DNA of 64,000 nucleotides from positions 104,698,628 to 104,762,627 of the forward strand of contig CM070875.1 of assembly GCA_036365515.1 (NCBI GenBank), given 5' to 3'. Source of the DNA: Torymus aiolomorphi (taxonomy: Eukaryota; Arthropoda; Insecta; Hymenoptera; Torymidae). Below, piece by piece: positions 35,255 to 46,776 of this stretch. A program made the position numbers and the translations under genes. The notes below the pieces were generated by a model. That model ran no database searches. It saw only the letters and a program-made list of their open reading frames with translations, and was not told where the DNA came from. Within the stretch, counting starts at the first letter, position 1. Each line of letters opens with the position of its first letter.

Positions 35255-36210
35255 CGTGTTTATTCGTTAAACTCACTTTCGTCATTCATATAATCGTGTT
35301 TAACCTATACGTTTACTGTATAAACCTCGTGGTGCGCACGTGCTTTATGCTTGATCTCTGCGGCGTGTTTCACTAGCCCACTTTAATCCGCTGACATCGC
35401 ACTTTTTATCATTATTTTTGAAAAAATCTTTTTACAATCTGGTAGCTTATTACTTTTACTTCATTATTATGTTTATATTTTTTAATTTTAATTGTTCTTT
35501 ACTTATTCTTTTTGCACTTCAAACTTCGTGTCATGCTGACCACGTTTTTGTGACCCTTTTTCTTTAATCCCTCGACATCGGACTTTTTTTACGGCGTTGT
35601 TATTTGTACGACAGATCTGTCGTACAAATAACCTATAACCCACTTAGAAACGTGTAAAAATCACTGTTTTGAAAGTCTGACATGGAAGAGACTATTATTT
35701 CTTTAGTCAAACGTCAATTCTTGCCTATTTTTTTCTTTAGTCAAGCGTCAATTCTTCGGCTAAAGAAAATTGAAGGTTAGGTTTTACGTATATACAGGTA
35801 TACCTATCTACAGCGATCTGGCGTACAAATAACAACGGCCCTTTTTTATGATTATTTTTCAAAAATCTTTTTGCAGTTCGGTAGCTAACAATTTTTATTT
35901 TCTGTTTGTGCATATATTTTTCACTTTCCAGTATTCCAAACTGATTATTTTTCACTTTAAACTTTGAGTCTTTCTGACCACGTTTTTTCTTTAATTATTC
36001 GTCTTGTTACATAACTGTTGATTTTTCTTTAATTCACTTTTATTCCATTATTGAATTTTAATACTTGTGTTTCACTTTTATTAACTACCGTTAATTTTCA
36101 TGTGGTTTTTCTAACCCCACTTTGTTTGTTTCATTCCCCCTATTATCTCTACAGGACTGGAAAGTCCATATAGAAGATAATAATAATTCTCAACCAGGCA
36201 CCTGCTACCA
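35255..36210 (-). other. Copia-3 untranslated leader
   Basis: About 950 bp between LTR and Gag, of which 249 bp is the MITE. A block with CTTTTTCTTTAATCCC, TGACCACG and TTTGCA recurs two to three times (near 35390, 35540 and 35850-35990). No ORF. Confidence 0.6.
35592..35840. mobile_element. MITE copy 1 in the Copia-3 leader
   Basis: 249 bp with TIRs CGGCGTTGTTATTTGTACG and its mirrored end CGTACAAATAACAACGGCC. Nearly identical to 54970-55216. Flanked by CTTTTTTTA and CTTTTTTAT, compatible with an 8-bp TSD (hAT- or P-type). The first 45 bp also hold a small palindrome around CGACAGATCTGTCG. Confidence 0.8.
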
Positions 36211-36430
36211 TGTTGGATAATTTTGGGGATAAGAATAAGTTGAGTTAATATTAATAGTATGTTTATTAGCTACTAGGATTATGTTACATTGGTAAGCACG
36301 CGTCTGACTCGCATGGCTTTCTCGTAACGACTAGCTTTGCATGCGCTATTTGCGCTCTCGGTACTCTCACACACACACTCTCATGCATGTAGCTATGTTC
36401 AGGAGCGTAGCATTTACATATATTCCAATA
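36211..36430 (-). repeat. 5' LTR of Copia-3
   Basis: 220 bp, paired with 21899-22118; followed inward by the primer site TGGTAGCAGGTGCC. Confidence 0.92.
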
Positions 36431-36435
36431 GTTTT

Positions 36436-36829
36436 CTATTGCAATTTTAGAATTTATTATTTTAAGATTATTAATATTTATAACTTCCGTCATTTCAGTA
36501 ATGTAGTCGCTTATGTAAATCACCAGACCATCATTTTGATTAATATAACTTTTGTTATAGTACATTTTGTATCTAGTTATATTAAAAGATTCAGGGTGTA
36601 CAAGTTTCCATGTTTCACTGCAAACAATTATGCTTGGCTTTATTACAAGGCTTTTTAGGAAAGCAAGTAAATTGTTAAAATTCGCATTTAGGCCTCTTAT
36701 ATTTACATTTAAAATTACTTCCTTTTCTAAAGCCATGCATTTGTTTAGTTCACCTATGTCGTCGCAATTATCGTCTCTATTAATTATATCATTTTGTATA
36801 TCCGCAATCAAATTTATACTACTATCCAT
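36436..36829 (-). pseudogene. CR1-type ORF2 start: AP endonuclease N-terminus
   Basis: VNIRGLNANFNNLLAFL is the start of the exonuclease-endonuclease-phosphatase fold, and IIVCSETWK contains the catalytic Glu. It continues to IAIENYW near 36440, where the Copia-3 LTR interrupts it; the remainder resumes at 21893. The endonuclease nicks target DNA to prime reverse transcription. Confidence 0.8.
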
Positions 36830-36912
36830 TTTGTATTGTTGTTGTCGTTGTCTCCGTGTTTTGGCTCATTGATAATATCACTGCGTTACGGGACTGTTGT
36901 GAAACTATCGAG

Positions 36913-38278
36913 TCAACTCTTTCTTCTTGTCGGTGCCTTCTGCTGGATATGTAGACTTTCTACAATACCTAAGTATCTAGGGTAAGTAGGATGCGTTGGG
37001 TAGTCCGTCATTTCAATGTATTTCTTTATTTTAGATTTTAATATTTCACATAGTTCACTGTCAATTGCACTATGGTTAATTTTATATTTGGTATTGTACT
37101 TCGCATTACTATAGACACAGCTTGCACATCTACTCAATGTACTTGTACACTTCGCTGGTGCACCCGCACACTTATTACACGTGACTTGATTTACACACTT
37201 TTTACTCCTATGTCCAAATCTAGCACATGTATTATACGGAGTTGTGTCAATAATACCAAGACTCTATAACTTTGGTGCCCAACAAATAATTTGCTTTTAT
37301 TGTCTTTGACGAGTTTATAAATGCTAGAGGTAACCTCTATTATTGCACATTTCCTCTTTGTTATTTCATTAGTATATGCGTGTAGTAACTTGCACTTATC
37401 ATCCATGTTACTGAAGTTTCTTTCATTTATGTCCAGTTCAATTTCATTATCACCTACATAATCCAAATCAATATCTATTACATTTAATTTTGGGTTATTT
37501 ATTTGTTCTTTTCCTATTTTAAAATTGTTTGATAGTTTTCCTCTTAGTGAATTCACAGGTGAGTTTATATTTTCTTCATTCATGCAGTTTATTATCACTA
37601 TATCCTTGTTCTTGTATGAGACACTTTTTGTTTGTATTGTTTTGTCTTGTGTTAGATGTTCGAGAACTGTCTTTTCCAAGTCTGTACTATCTTTGTTGTC
37701 ACTTTTTTTATGATTAGTTTTGGCACTCTTTTAATTTTAGGTTTGGTTTTAGCTGTAATTTCTGCGAAAGTCTTGATTTTATTGTTGTTGCCTTGTTTTT
37801 CTTTGTTAAGTAGTTCATTTAAAATTATGTTTTTATCTTGCAATTCGTTGTTTAGCTATTTTAGCAATTGGTTTTCTATTTTTGGGGATTCTAATTGACT
37901 ATAATCTTCGTATACTGTATCGTTAAGACCCTTTTGATTGCTGTTGTGTTTTTCCAAATTTATTTCACTAATGATTTCTTGTTTTATTTGCTCTCTTGTT
38001 GTGAGTTTAATTTGGGCTATTAATTGCTTTGCTTCACTGCTCAGTGCACTATATGGTAAGTTTGAGGTTAGGGCAACGTTGGGATGGTCCTGGCATATCA
38101 TTAGTGAGTTGCTAATGAGTTTCACTGGACATCCTGCGTTATATTTTGCCACTATTTCACAAGTGTGAAAAAAGTTCTCACACAGTAAACACAATACTGC
38201 TCCTACTTTGGCTGTAGGGTGGCACTTATAGAATTTTGTAAGAATGGTATCGGGCGGCTCCTTGCCTCCCGGCGCCAT
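36913..38278 (-). pseudogene. CR1-type ORF1: PHD-like and CCHC protein
   Basis: Starts at MAPGGKEPPD (38278) with a Cys/His cluster (CLLCENFFHTCEIV), then a long Lys/Asn-rich region, frameshifts near 37850, 37680 and 37250, and a knuckle CARFGHRSKKC plus CNKC near 37200-37170, ending near 36913. ORF1 proteins bind the element RNA. ORF2 begins about 80 bp further on. Confidence 0.65.
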
Positions 38279-38699
38279 GTTGGCGACTTGAAAAATTAAT
38301 AATTTTTAATCTTCATAAATGAATTTAATTATAATTAAGTCATAAATTGTTGCAAAAATTATAAATTTTGTTATTAAAACTTAATTAAAGGAATAAGCAA
38401 ATTAAGTTTGATGAAACCACGGGTCAATGAATTGGCAGCGGTTTTTTTAATGGAAACCCCTATTTTTGATACCGAATTTTGAAAGAAATTTACGTTCAAA
38501 ATGATACTTTTCATTTTCTTCAAATGACATTTAGAAGGTCAAATCAAGGTAAAATACTGAAAATTCGCTCAAAACCGTGTTTTCTATTTCGAAGGTTATT
38601 TAATGGCCAAAGTAACTTTTTACATGAAAAATCTCACTTTTATCCTAAATTTTACTTTTAGCGTTACCCAGAAACAGTGACGTGGACATAGTAAGTTCT

Positions 38700-38880
38700 G
38701 TTTCCTTTGGGGTTCTTGATTAACGTGAGCCCCTTGCCTCTCACTGGGGTGCTTGATTGACGTGAATCCCTTGTCTCTCACTGGGGTGCTTGTTTGACGT
38801 GAGTCCCCTTGCCTCTCACTGGGATGCTTGTTTAACATGAATCCCCTTGCCTCAGACCCCTTGCCTCTCACTTTTAACTT
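38700..38880. repeat. Minisatellite of about 40-bp units
   Basis: Four to five copies of CCTTGCCTCTCACTGGGGTG followed by CTTGxTTxACxTGAxTCC. Lies between the left TIR and the transposase. Confidence 0.85.
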
Positions 38881-38938
38881 ATTACATTAAATGTACAAAA
38901 TACCCTCCATCCGCTTGAAAACACAAATTTAAACGCCT

Positions 38939-39775
38939 TTAAAAATGTTGCACTGTCCTGAGCAGGGTCTTTCTTGCGATTGCTGCGCAAGCTCGACAAA
39001 TGCGGTCCATAATGTCTTCTCTAGTTGTCGGCCGTTGTGTAAAAACAACATTCTTCAAGTAGCCCCACAAGTAAAAATCAGGGGATGTCATGTCTGATGA
39101 GTTCGGAGGCCAGTTAATTGGACCTCCTCGGTCTATCCATCTCTCATCATAATTTTCATTCAGAAATATACGTACTATTCGTGCAAAGTGGGGAGCTGCA
39201 CCATCTTGCTGTAGCCACATTCTTTGTCGTGTTCCTAAATCGACTTCCTCTAAAAATTCTGGCAATCGATCTCTCAGCAATTTCAAATAACTATGTTGAT
39301 CTACATTTCTTGCAAAAAAATAAGGTACAATCAGGTAACCGTTAACTATGCCGCACCACACCATAAGGCTCCATCGGTTTTGATGATCAACAGCTCCGTG
39401 ACAGTGGGGATTTTCATTTGACTACTAGTAATTATGTCTATTCAGTTGACATCACTGTAAAATTTAGCCTCATCTGAAAACATAACAAATCTAAAAAAAT
39501 TTGGGTCATTTTGTATCATTCCTAAAGCCCACTGGCAAAATTCAATACGTAATTGAACATGATTCGGCCTTAATTCTTGAACTGAAGTTATGTGGTAGGG
39601 ATGATGATGAAGAGCTTGCAAAATTCTTAAAGCCGTTCTTCGTGGTATATCGATCTCACTTTCAATTTGCCGACTGCTAATGTGCGGATCAATATGAACA
39701 GCTGCTAGAATGGTTAGAACACGACGATCATTTTCGTCGAATTCGTGGTGTATTGTAACTTAAACGAAAAAGTTT
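38939..39775 (-). pseudogene. Mariner-type transposase remnant
   Basis: N-terminal helix-turn-helix-like block (DPHISSRQIESEIDIPRRTAL), then FFRFVMFSDEAKF (first Asp), a frameshift/stop near 39430, MWLQQDGAAPHFARIV (second Asp) and NSSDMTSPDFYLWGYLKNVV (third acidic residue Asp). This matches a large insect Tc1/mariner group whose third residue is D. It ends in CRACAAIARKTLLRTVQHF, shorter than usual. Cut-and-paste enzyme, inactive here. Confidence 0.8.
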
Positions 39776-40429
39776 ATTTATGCATAATCCAGTAAAATCA
39801 GAAATATGACGGAATAACTTTGATAATTAACTCAATATTTAATCGTAATACAAATTGAACACCATCAAATAAAACGTATTTCTTCAATCGGGTAGAGAAT
39901 GGAGGGTTAAATGGAATCAATTTTTTAATATTAATAAAAATACTAATCAGGAATTTTCGGAGCCGCTCATCACAATTCAGGAGTTAGACTTGCACTAGGA
40001 TGTCCTGATAGTATTGGGGAGGCATGGAACAGATAGGAGGAGGAGTAAACGGAGTCAGTCTTTTGATGTCATCGAAAGCACTATTCGGAGGTTAGCTGAT
40101 CATGAATAAGGAGTGGGACTAGGATGTTCTGATAGTGTTGAGGACAGATTAAAACGGGAGAGGGGGTAATCTTTTGATTTTATCGAAAACACTATTCGGG
40201 GGTTTTTTGTTTTTTGAAATGAAGATTTAATTTTACTTTGTATACTAACAGTGGGAGCTCTAAGCCCATCAGGTAGGCTTTAGCCTATACCACCCAGAAT
40301 TTTAGGAAAATCAACTCAAGCCTACTTTTATTACTACCACTACAACCTACATACGTCCACTTTGTTGTTTCTGAGTAACGCTAAAAGTATGATTTAGGAT
40401 AAAAGTGAGATTTAGGATAAAAGTGAGAT

Positions 40430-40580
40430 CGCACGCGAACTTCACTTTCCAACTTATTGGGTCGCTGAGTGAAAAGCGCGCGCTCGAAGAGTAAAGCGCG
40501 CGGTCGCTAGACTCAGATATGAAAACGACCAGCGGAATCGTTTTTCCGCGGAGGCGGCGGTATCCGGGAGAAGGTTAGGT
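40430..40580 (-). repeat. Dispersed repeat, partner of 9455-9600
   Basis: Reverse-complement counterpart of the 9.5-kb repeat, immediately next to the mariner end. 40581-40658 is unassigned AT-rich sequence. Confidence 0.75.
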
Positions 40581-40658
40581 TAAGGTCAATAAATGAAGAA
40601 AAGCCCCAATTATTTCACAGCACAATAACAAAGTCTATTCAAAAATCTTCAAAAAGCC

Positions 40659-41362
40659 AACACGTTAGGGCGCCATTGTAACGCGTGGACTGAAAAAAAG
40701 ACTTTATATAAAAATACGCGTCACGCTACACGCAGACAAGAAGACGGGATCCGCCGCTCGGCGCGGACGGATCAATGTATTTATTTTCGCTGGGCCGGTG
40801 AACACACCACCGGCCGCTCGCCGCTGCGAGCCGAAAATACACAAATAGATCGCTGCGTGGGAAGTACAGAGAGGCTTACCGGCAGAGGAGTGCACTCCCC
40901 TCGTCGCTCGCTCACGAATCCGCTCCTCCGTCAGACCTTATCCTCCGGTCGACTTCGGAGTGTTCAGGCCGGGTCCTAACATCCAGCCTGCATCAACAGA
41001 CGCTTCAGACCCCAGGAGTAGCTCGGATTGTTCACGTGCGCTGCTCTCCGTGGACGATACGTGGATGGGGGCTACGCTGTACCGGTGTATCGCACGGTGA
41101 CCTTTTTCTCCGGACGATCTACGTTTCCGTCCGCGCGGTTCGACGGCCGGAAATAATCTGATTCAAAAATGAATCGAGCGCGACTTTGGAACCGCCAAAG
41201 TCGCGCAGTCCCCGCGCGCAGCTCGCGAATACATCGTTCGAGAGATGTTAACAAACGCTCGAGATGCACGAATTCGCGGGAACAAGAGTCAAACGAGTTC
41301 CATAGAATACGGAGAACTGAGATTCTTATTTTCTCCGTATTTTATCCTGGAACTCCGTTATA
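40659..41362 (-). repeat. LTR-like repeat A
   Basis: From AACACGTTAGGGCGCCATTG to GGAACTCCGTTATA. On the minus strand AATAAA lies near 40780. GC-rich, with GATCCGCCGCTCGG and GGCCGGTGAAC blocks shared with repeat B. Confidence 0.75.
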
Positions 41363-42143
41363 CCCCTCTCCCAGACGTTGCGTAGCGAGAGAGAAGCAAC
41401 TCGATACCGAGGCTCTCGTTCAACATGACTTTACGTCAACGGCGGCGTTGACGATCTGAGCGACAGACCCGGATACGCGCTGATTATCGCTTGCATCAAA
41501 GCGGCAACCACTTGATCCACGTCGGGGGATCGTACGCATGCACACGGTGGGTCGCTCTTCACCGTGAGTCCGCTGAACTCCAACGGTGGTCGGGACTCGT
41601 CATATGACGCTTGACGGACCGGAGGCTGTCGGCTCTCAAGGCGCTGAGGCTCCGGTCGACGACCGCCTTCGCTCCTCTTCGGAAGGGCATTTTGGAGGTC
41701 GTCTCATCTTCTTGTCCTCTTCGGACGCTGTTGTCACTCCGGACAGGCCTAGTGAAGATGCGTCGATGACTGGCACGTCCAAGACAATTTTCTGGTTGGA
41801 CTCGGTGGTGAGGAGTTATATGATCCGAGCGTGTTCCTCGACCTTGATGAGCGGTATTCTCGAGTGGCCAAATTTAGCTTAGTTGACCGTTGTTTACGGC
41901 GTCGAGAAAATACCGTCGTCCACGGATTCGAACCCACCTCTTGGTTCGAACCAGGTCCGCTCGAGGGTTTCTTGTGTTGGTCTCCTTTGGGTGATCTTGG
42001 AGGTCGTTGCGTGGCCGATGCATACCCCTCCTTTTCTCTGTCGAGCTGGACTTTTGCGGGCTTTGGAACGACTTGAGGTTGTCTCTAGTCCCTTGGCCCG
42101 ATCGAGGTCGCGACTTGGCAGAGCGCTTGGTTGCACCTGCAAC

Positions 42144-43872
42144 TCAGATCTTGTTAGGCGCAGCTGAATCGTGAAGCGATGACATTTTCACTCGTAGCTG
42201 GTGCAGCTCGTCGTGCAGCCGTCTCACTTCTTCGCTTAAGCGTCTAAATTTCTCCTCCCCCAATTTGCGCGTCCGATTACACTTACACGCGCAACGACGC
42301 TCAATTTCTGTTTGCGTTGATGCGTCAAAGAGTTGCGAGATAATCGGCGTGCTGTCCGCCAGTTGTGCCGTCACCAGATTGTCGATATTTCTCTTGCTGT
42401 TCCTTGGAAGTCTTGGCTGTTCTTCGTCTTCAGGAGTCTGAGAGATGGTAATACAGCCGTCCGCTTCCGATATATTCTCCAAGCGGCTTATATCGGACGT
42501 TCCGGACAGGGGGAAGCTTGGAGAATCTTCCCTCCCCCAGGCTGTATTTGCTCCGTCGTTTTGAGCTTGTGAGTATTCAGCACAGCCGTTCGGTACCTTC
42601 AGGCAGTCTGTATACCCCAAGCGACGTGGAGTATCAGACTTCGCGAACAGGGGGCAGCTTGGAGGATCTCCCCTCCCCCAGGCTGTGCTTACGCCGACGT
42701 CGATTTCGTGGATGGACGCTGAAATTGCTGGTGTTACGTCCGGAGACGTATTCTCATTTTAAAGAAAAAGCATAATTAGTATCAGATATTTCCTGACACA
42801 TAAAAGCGAGAATGCAACTTAATACTACGCAGCGTTCTGCTTATGCGACCTTGTGACGTATAGAGTCACCCACTCAGGAAGACAACGCATGCAGTTTTTA
42901 ACATACGGTCGAGCTAGAATCCAAGCCACCGAACTCCGCGGCAGTCGAAAGGCCACACTTTGCACTGCTCAGCATTTCTCAAGTACGACGACCCAAAAAA
43001 TTGTAATACGTAAGTTGTCAAAAGATGAATTCGATACGTCACCGGGCTCATCTTTAACCTAATTCACTTATGCACTAAAAAGCCTCCGCATGGGCCGCTC
43101 GAATCAGTCACAGCGTACAAGAAACCTGGAGAGCTCCGTCAAACTCAGACGACATTCGAGTCAAGTTGAAATCGTAAGCCTTGCTCATTTAGCAAGCAGA
43201 TTTTATAAATTATTGAAATTGTAATCGTAAGCCTTACTCGTCTAGTAAGCAGATCTTATAAGTCATTTATAGTAAATTTATAGAAGCAAGTGTAAATTCT
43301 AAATGTAAAGAACAATTATAGAAAAAGAATTGTAAGTAAAATTACAACGCATCGATCTACCAGAAGCCAGCAGATTGCATTGGTAAATAAATTATTATAT
43401 TTTATATAATAAACATACATAAAACCAATTACTATTTATTTCCACTTATTTCCTGACTTCACACTGGCGATGGTAAAGTTGCGGCATAGCCATCCGAAAT
43501 CCATGAGCGGTCTGGATTTCCCGAGCGACTCGCGTTCTCGGATTCTTCGGACTGGGAGGAGATCGGGGTATCTCCCCTCCTCCAGGATGTGCTGCACTTT
43601 AGTTGCATCTGGACATCACCCGGTCCTCCCGCTGGAGTTAAACGGCTCCATAGTAACGTGAGAGTCTCGTTTCTTACGTCGGGAGGACTGCCTGCTCTTT
43701 GATCCATGATCTGCAATACATGTGTCTTCATGGATCTCAGCATATTGTTATCGACTGCTTTGTTCGACGTCAATTGCTGAAACAGGCTGTGGGTCGAGGG
43801 ATCTGCGTTGTAGTTCGCTTCTGGAGCTCTGCTTGCGTTGAGGATCGTACCGTTGACGTACTTATTCCTCAA
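42144..43872 (-). pseudogene. Gag-like coiled-coil ORF split by a solo LTR
   Basis: The upstream part (43872-43468) and downstream part (42727-42144) are in the same frame once the 732-bp insertion and one CTGG are discounted. The protein has a repeated module: STSWRRGDTP, STAWGRGDPPSCPL and NTAWGREDSPSFPL, each followed by SDxxxRLE-like text, and ends in a coiled coil (EEKFRRLSEEVRRLHDELHQ). A Cys pair (RRCACKCNRTRK) precedes the coil. An upstream piece (44073-43891) may be the N-terminus after a frameshift. No nuclease or RT motif. Gag-like role is inferred from position and form. Confidence 0.5.
42732..43463. mobile_element. 732-bp solo LTR, TSD CTGG
   Basis: TGTTACGTCCGG...GACTTCACA, TG to CA, flanked by CTGG at 42728-42731 and 43464-43467, as for Ty3-type elements. 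Contains a duplicated CGTAAGCCTT(A/G)CTC block (43172 and 43226) and AATAAA near 43385. No internal coding sequence. Confidence 0.8.
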
Positions 43873-44816
43873 TTCGAGTCTCCTTGTGAACTACACAATT
43901 GCACTTCCACTTATTTCTTGCGTGAAGTGGACCGGGTTATAATTTCCCATCAGCCATTGAGTGATTCGCATAGAATCCCCCTCGATACATCCAGTGCTTC
44001 TTAAATCTAGAGCTATATTTGCTTCTATTACAGCTTGGAATTTAAGCTCTAGACTTTTGCGCCACTGCTCCATCGATTCGGCTAGTTCTTCTGAGATCGA
44101 TCATTCCACCTTCTGAAGATAGACCGATTAAACAAAAATTTGGCGACGAATTGCGTGTGTGCGCAACTAACTGCTGAGATTCTCTCTCGAATTGGCCGTC
44201 TGTTACGCAAATTACAATATTAGAATCCTAACTACCACACACAATTGTCCCAAGCCGCTCGAAAACGACGTATCTCGATGCAGCTAGTTAGGGAGAGAGC
44301 GTGGCCATTCCAAAAAAAAAGGAATGAAAGTGTTCTCACTTTCGACCGGCTGCACGCGCAGGCACGGTCACTCTATTCAAAAAAAAAATCGCGTGAAAAT
44401 CGCTTAAAATCTCGCGTCAAAAAAAAGGAATTTAATTTCGCCACATGTGACGACGAAAACCACTACAATCGCCGTTTAAATGCTCTCGCCCTGGCTTTAC
44501 AGCAGTTTAAAAGGCTCGGGACAAATACACACAATACTGCCCAAGCATAAACATAAACACCTACAAAAACAAGCAATCTGCTGTTTTCGGTTTATGTTTC
44601 TATCCGCGCAGCGAGTCTTCTTGTCTGTTTGTTTACGCCCGGCACCTTGACTTGGCGAGTTTAAATCACTGCGTCTATCAGCTGTAACGGCTTATGGCCA
44701 CTGGCCGTTCGTTGATTAGTCCGGTGCAGTGATTCGCGTGCGGGCTAATTTAAACGAAACGCGATTTGAATAGGCCAGTCTCGAATGTACCGGCCGCTAA
44801 CCTTCTCCTTAAACCC

Positions 44817-45122
44817 AACACGTTATGGCGCCATTGTAACAGGCGGACTGAAAAAAAGACTTTACATAAAAATACGCGTCACTTTGCGAGCAGACAAGAC
44901 GACGCACAGTGGGGCCACGAGCAAAACAAAGCGCCGAAATTCGCGCTTGCCTCGTAAAATGCATAAAAAAAAAAGTTTGAGGCACGAAAGTATTTGTTGT
45001 AACCTATATTTTATTAAACCGTTTCCCCTGGTATGATCGTAATCGATATGTATATGTGTATCAGGCATATATTGCAAAGCTTTTCATTACTCGATGTATC
45101 TACCATAATAAAAATATATTTA

Positions 45123-45204
<82 letters not shown>

Positions 45205-46776
45205 TTAGATTATCATTAGACATATATATGAGTTATATCGGTTCGTGTATGTGTGTATATATGCATATATATATATAAATATTATCTTATATCTTAAAAA
45301 TGAACAAAATTAAAAAAATGGATTTTGTGGTATGCGACACATACACGTATACATACACACAAGGACAAACACGCGCGTACACACACACACACACACACAA
45401 ATATATCTGTGGTGCTAAGGAAGAAGGGAACAAATCACTTGGAAAAGTTTTAGAGATATGGCGATTTAAATGATAAAGCTTAAATGCAACTGCTATAGTT
45501 GTCCTTTTTCAATTACGTTGTAATTACAGAATAATGAAATTTTTACCAAATAAAAACTTCAAAATATGGTGTATTAAACCTCAAAAAAAAGAAAAATGGC
45601 TTTAACTCGATTTTCATAAAGAGTGGATTAATTCCCATCTTCCTTGGCACCACAGATATATTACTTATTATGAAATCCACTATTTATTAAATATTGAACA
45701 TGTAGCTGTGGTATAATACAAATAATGCATATTATATTATATCAATAATAAGCAATATATAGTTGTGTATGTGTGTGTGTATGCGCGTGTTTGTCCGTGT
45801 ATGTATGTATACGTGTATGTGTTGCATACCACAAAATCCACTTTTTAAATTTTATTCATTTTTAAGATATAAGATAATATTTATATATATGCACATATAC
45901 ACACATACACGAACCGATATAACTCATATGTATGTCTAATAATAATCTAATGATATATATATGTGTGTGTGTGTTAAATATATTGTTATTATGGTAGATA
46001 CATCGAGTAATGAAAAGCTTTGCACGAAAATGTCATTTTAATACGGTTACTGTATGTGTGCTCAATATACGCCTGATATACATATATATCGATTACGATC
46101 ATACCGGGGGAAACGGTTTATTAAAATATAGGTTACAACGAATACTTTCGTGCCTCAAACTTTTTTATGTATATTTCGAGGCAAGCGCGAATTTCGGCGC
46201 TTTCTTTTGCTCGCGGCCCCACTGTGCGACGGGATCCGCCGCTCGGTGCAGGCGGATCAATGTATTTATTTTCACTCGGCCGGTGAACGCACCACCGGCC
46301 GCTCGCCGCTGCGAGCCGAAAATACACAAATAGATCGCTGCGTGGAAAGTTCAGAGAGGCTTACCGGGAGAAGAGTGCACTCCCCTCGTCGCTCGCTCAC
46401 GAATGCGCTCCTGCGTCAGGCCTTATCCTCCGGTCGACTTCGGAGTGTTCAGGCCGGGTCCTAACATCCAGCCCGCACCTACAGACGCTTCGGACCCCAG
46501 GAGTGGCTCGGATTATTCACGTGCACAGCTATTTACGTTTCCGTCCGCGCGGTTCGACGGCCCGAGAGAATCTGATTCAAAAATGAATCGAGCGCAACTT
46601 TGCAACCGCCAAAGTCGCGAAGTCCCCGCACGCAGCTCGCGAATACATCGTTCGAGAGATGTCAACAAACGCTCGAGATGCACGAATTCGCGGGAACGAG
46701 AGTCAAACGAGTTCGATAGAATACGGAGAACCGAGATTCTTATTTTCTCCGTATTTTATCCTGGAACTCCGTTATA
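44817..46776 (-). repeat. LTR-like repeat B, interrupted by the hairpin
   Basis: Matches repeat A outside 44905-46231; ends at CCGTTATA (46776). Confidence 0.75.
44905..46226. mobile_element. 1.3-kb hairpin element, TSD CGACG
   Basis: CACAGTGGGGCC...GGCCCCACTGTG with long inverted arms (about 44905-45420 and 45770-46226) around a 350-bp spacer. CGACG flanks both ends (44900-44904, 46227-46231). Repeat A shows the empty site with one substitution. Arms include (AC)n and (TA)n tracts. No ORF. Confidence 0.85.

Larger units (their letters stand above)
21899..36430 (-). mobile_element. Copia-3, full-length LTR retrotransposon with nested insertions
   Basis: 220-bp LTRs at 21899-22118 and 36211-36430 (plus-strand ends TGTTGGATAATTTTG and ATATATTCCAACA; the right copy ends CCAATA). 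TSD GTTTT on both sides. The primer site TGGTAGCAGGTGCC follows the 5' LTR (minus strand, about 36210-36197) and a purine tract AAGAAGGCG precedes the 3' LTR. The interior holds gag-pol plus three inserted elements: a 4-kb unit at 22442 with Copia-2 in it, a MITE at 33129 and a MITE at 35592. LTRs differ at about ten of 220 positions by eye. Confidence 0.92.
20350..38290 (-). mobile_element. CR1-type non-LTR element, split by Copia-3
   Basis: ORF1 (38278-36913) and the start of ORF2 (endonuclease, 36829-36436) lie right of Copia-3; the rest of the endonuclease and the RT (21893-20358) lie left of it. GTTTT is duplicated at 21894-21898 and 36431-36435. The RT stops abruptly near 20358 within the palm, so the 3' end was lost, opposite to the 5' truncation usual for non-LTR elements. 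Confidence 0.85.
38631..40429. mobile_element. Mariner/Tc1-type DNA transposon, 1.8 kb
   Basis: Inverted ends of about 60 bp: TCTCACTTTTATCCTAAAT...TTTTAGCGTTACCCAGAAAC (38632-38675) against the right end GTTTCTGAGTAACGCTAAAAG...ATAAAAGTGAGAT (40368-40429). The right end repeats GATTTAGGATAAAAGTGA once more. It encloses the transposase pseudogene and a short minisatellite. Confidence 0.7.
40659..46776 (-). mobile_element. LTR-like non-autonomous element with two insertions
   Basis: Two copies of a 630-700 bp repeat (40659-41362 and 44817-46776 minus an inserted hairpin) frame an interior with one gag-like ORF and no pol. In the minus direction the lower copy is preceded by the purine tract GGGAGAGGGG, as a 3' LTR should be. 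The repeat ends are not TG...CA and no TSD was found, so the LTR reading is an inference; two independent dispersed copies is the alternative. The upper copy lacks about 80 bp near 46530. Confidence 0.5.

Noticed and set aside
41586..42167. Plus-strand ORFs opposite the gag-like gene
   Set aside because: Shadows of the minus-strand coding region, no motifs.
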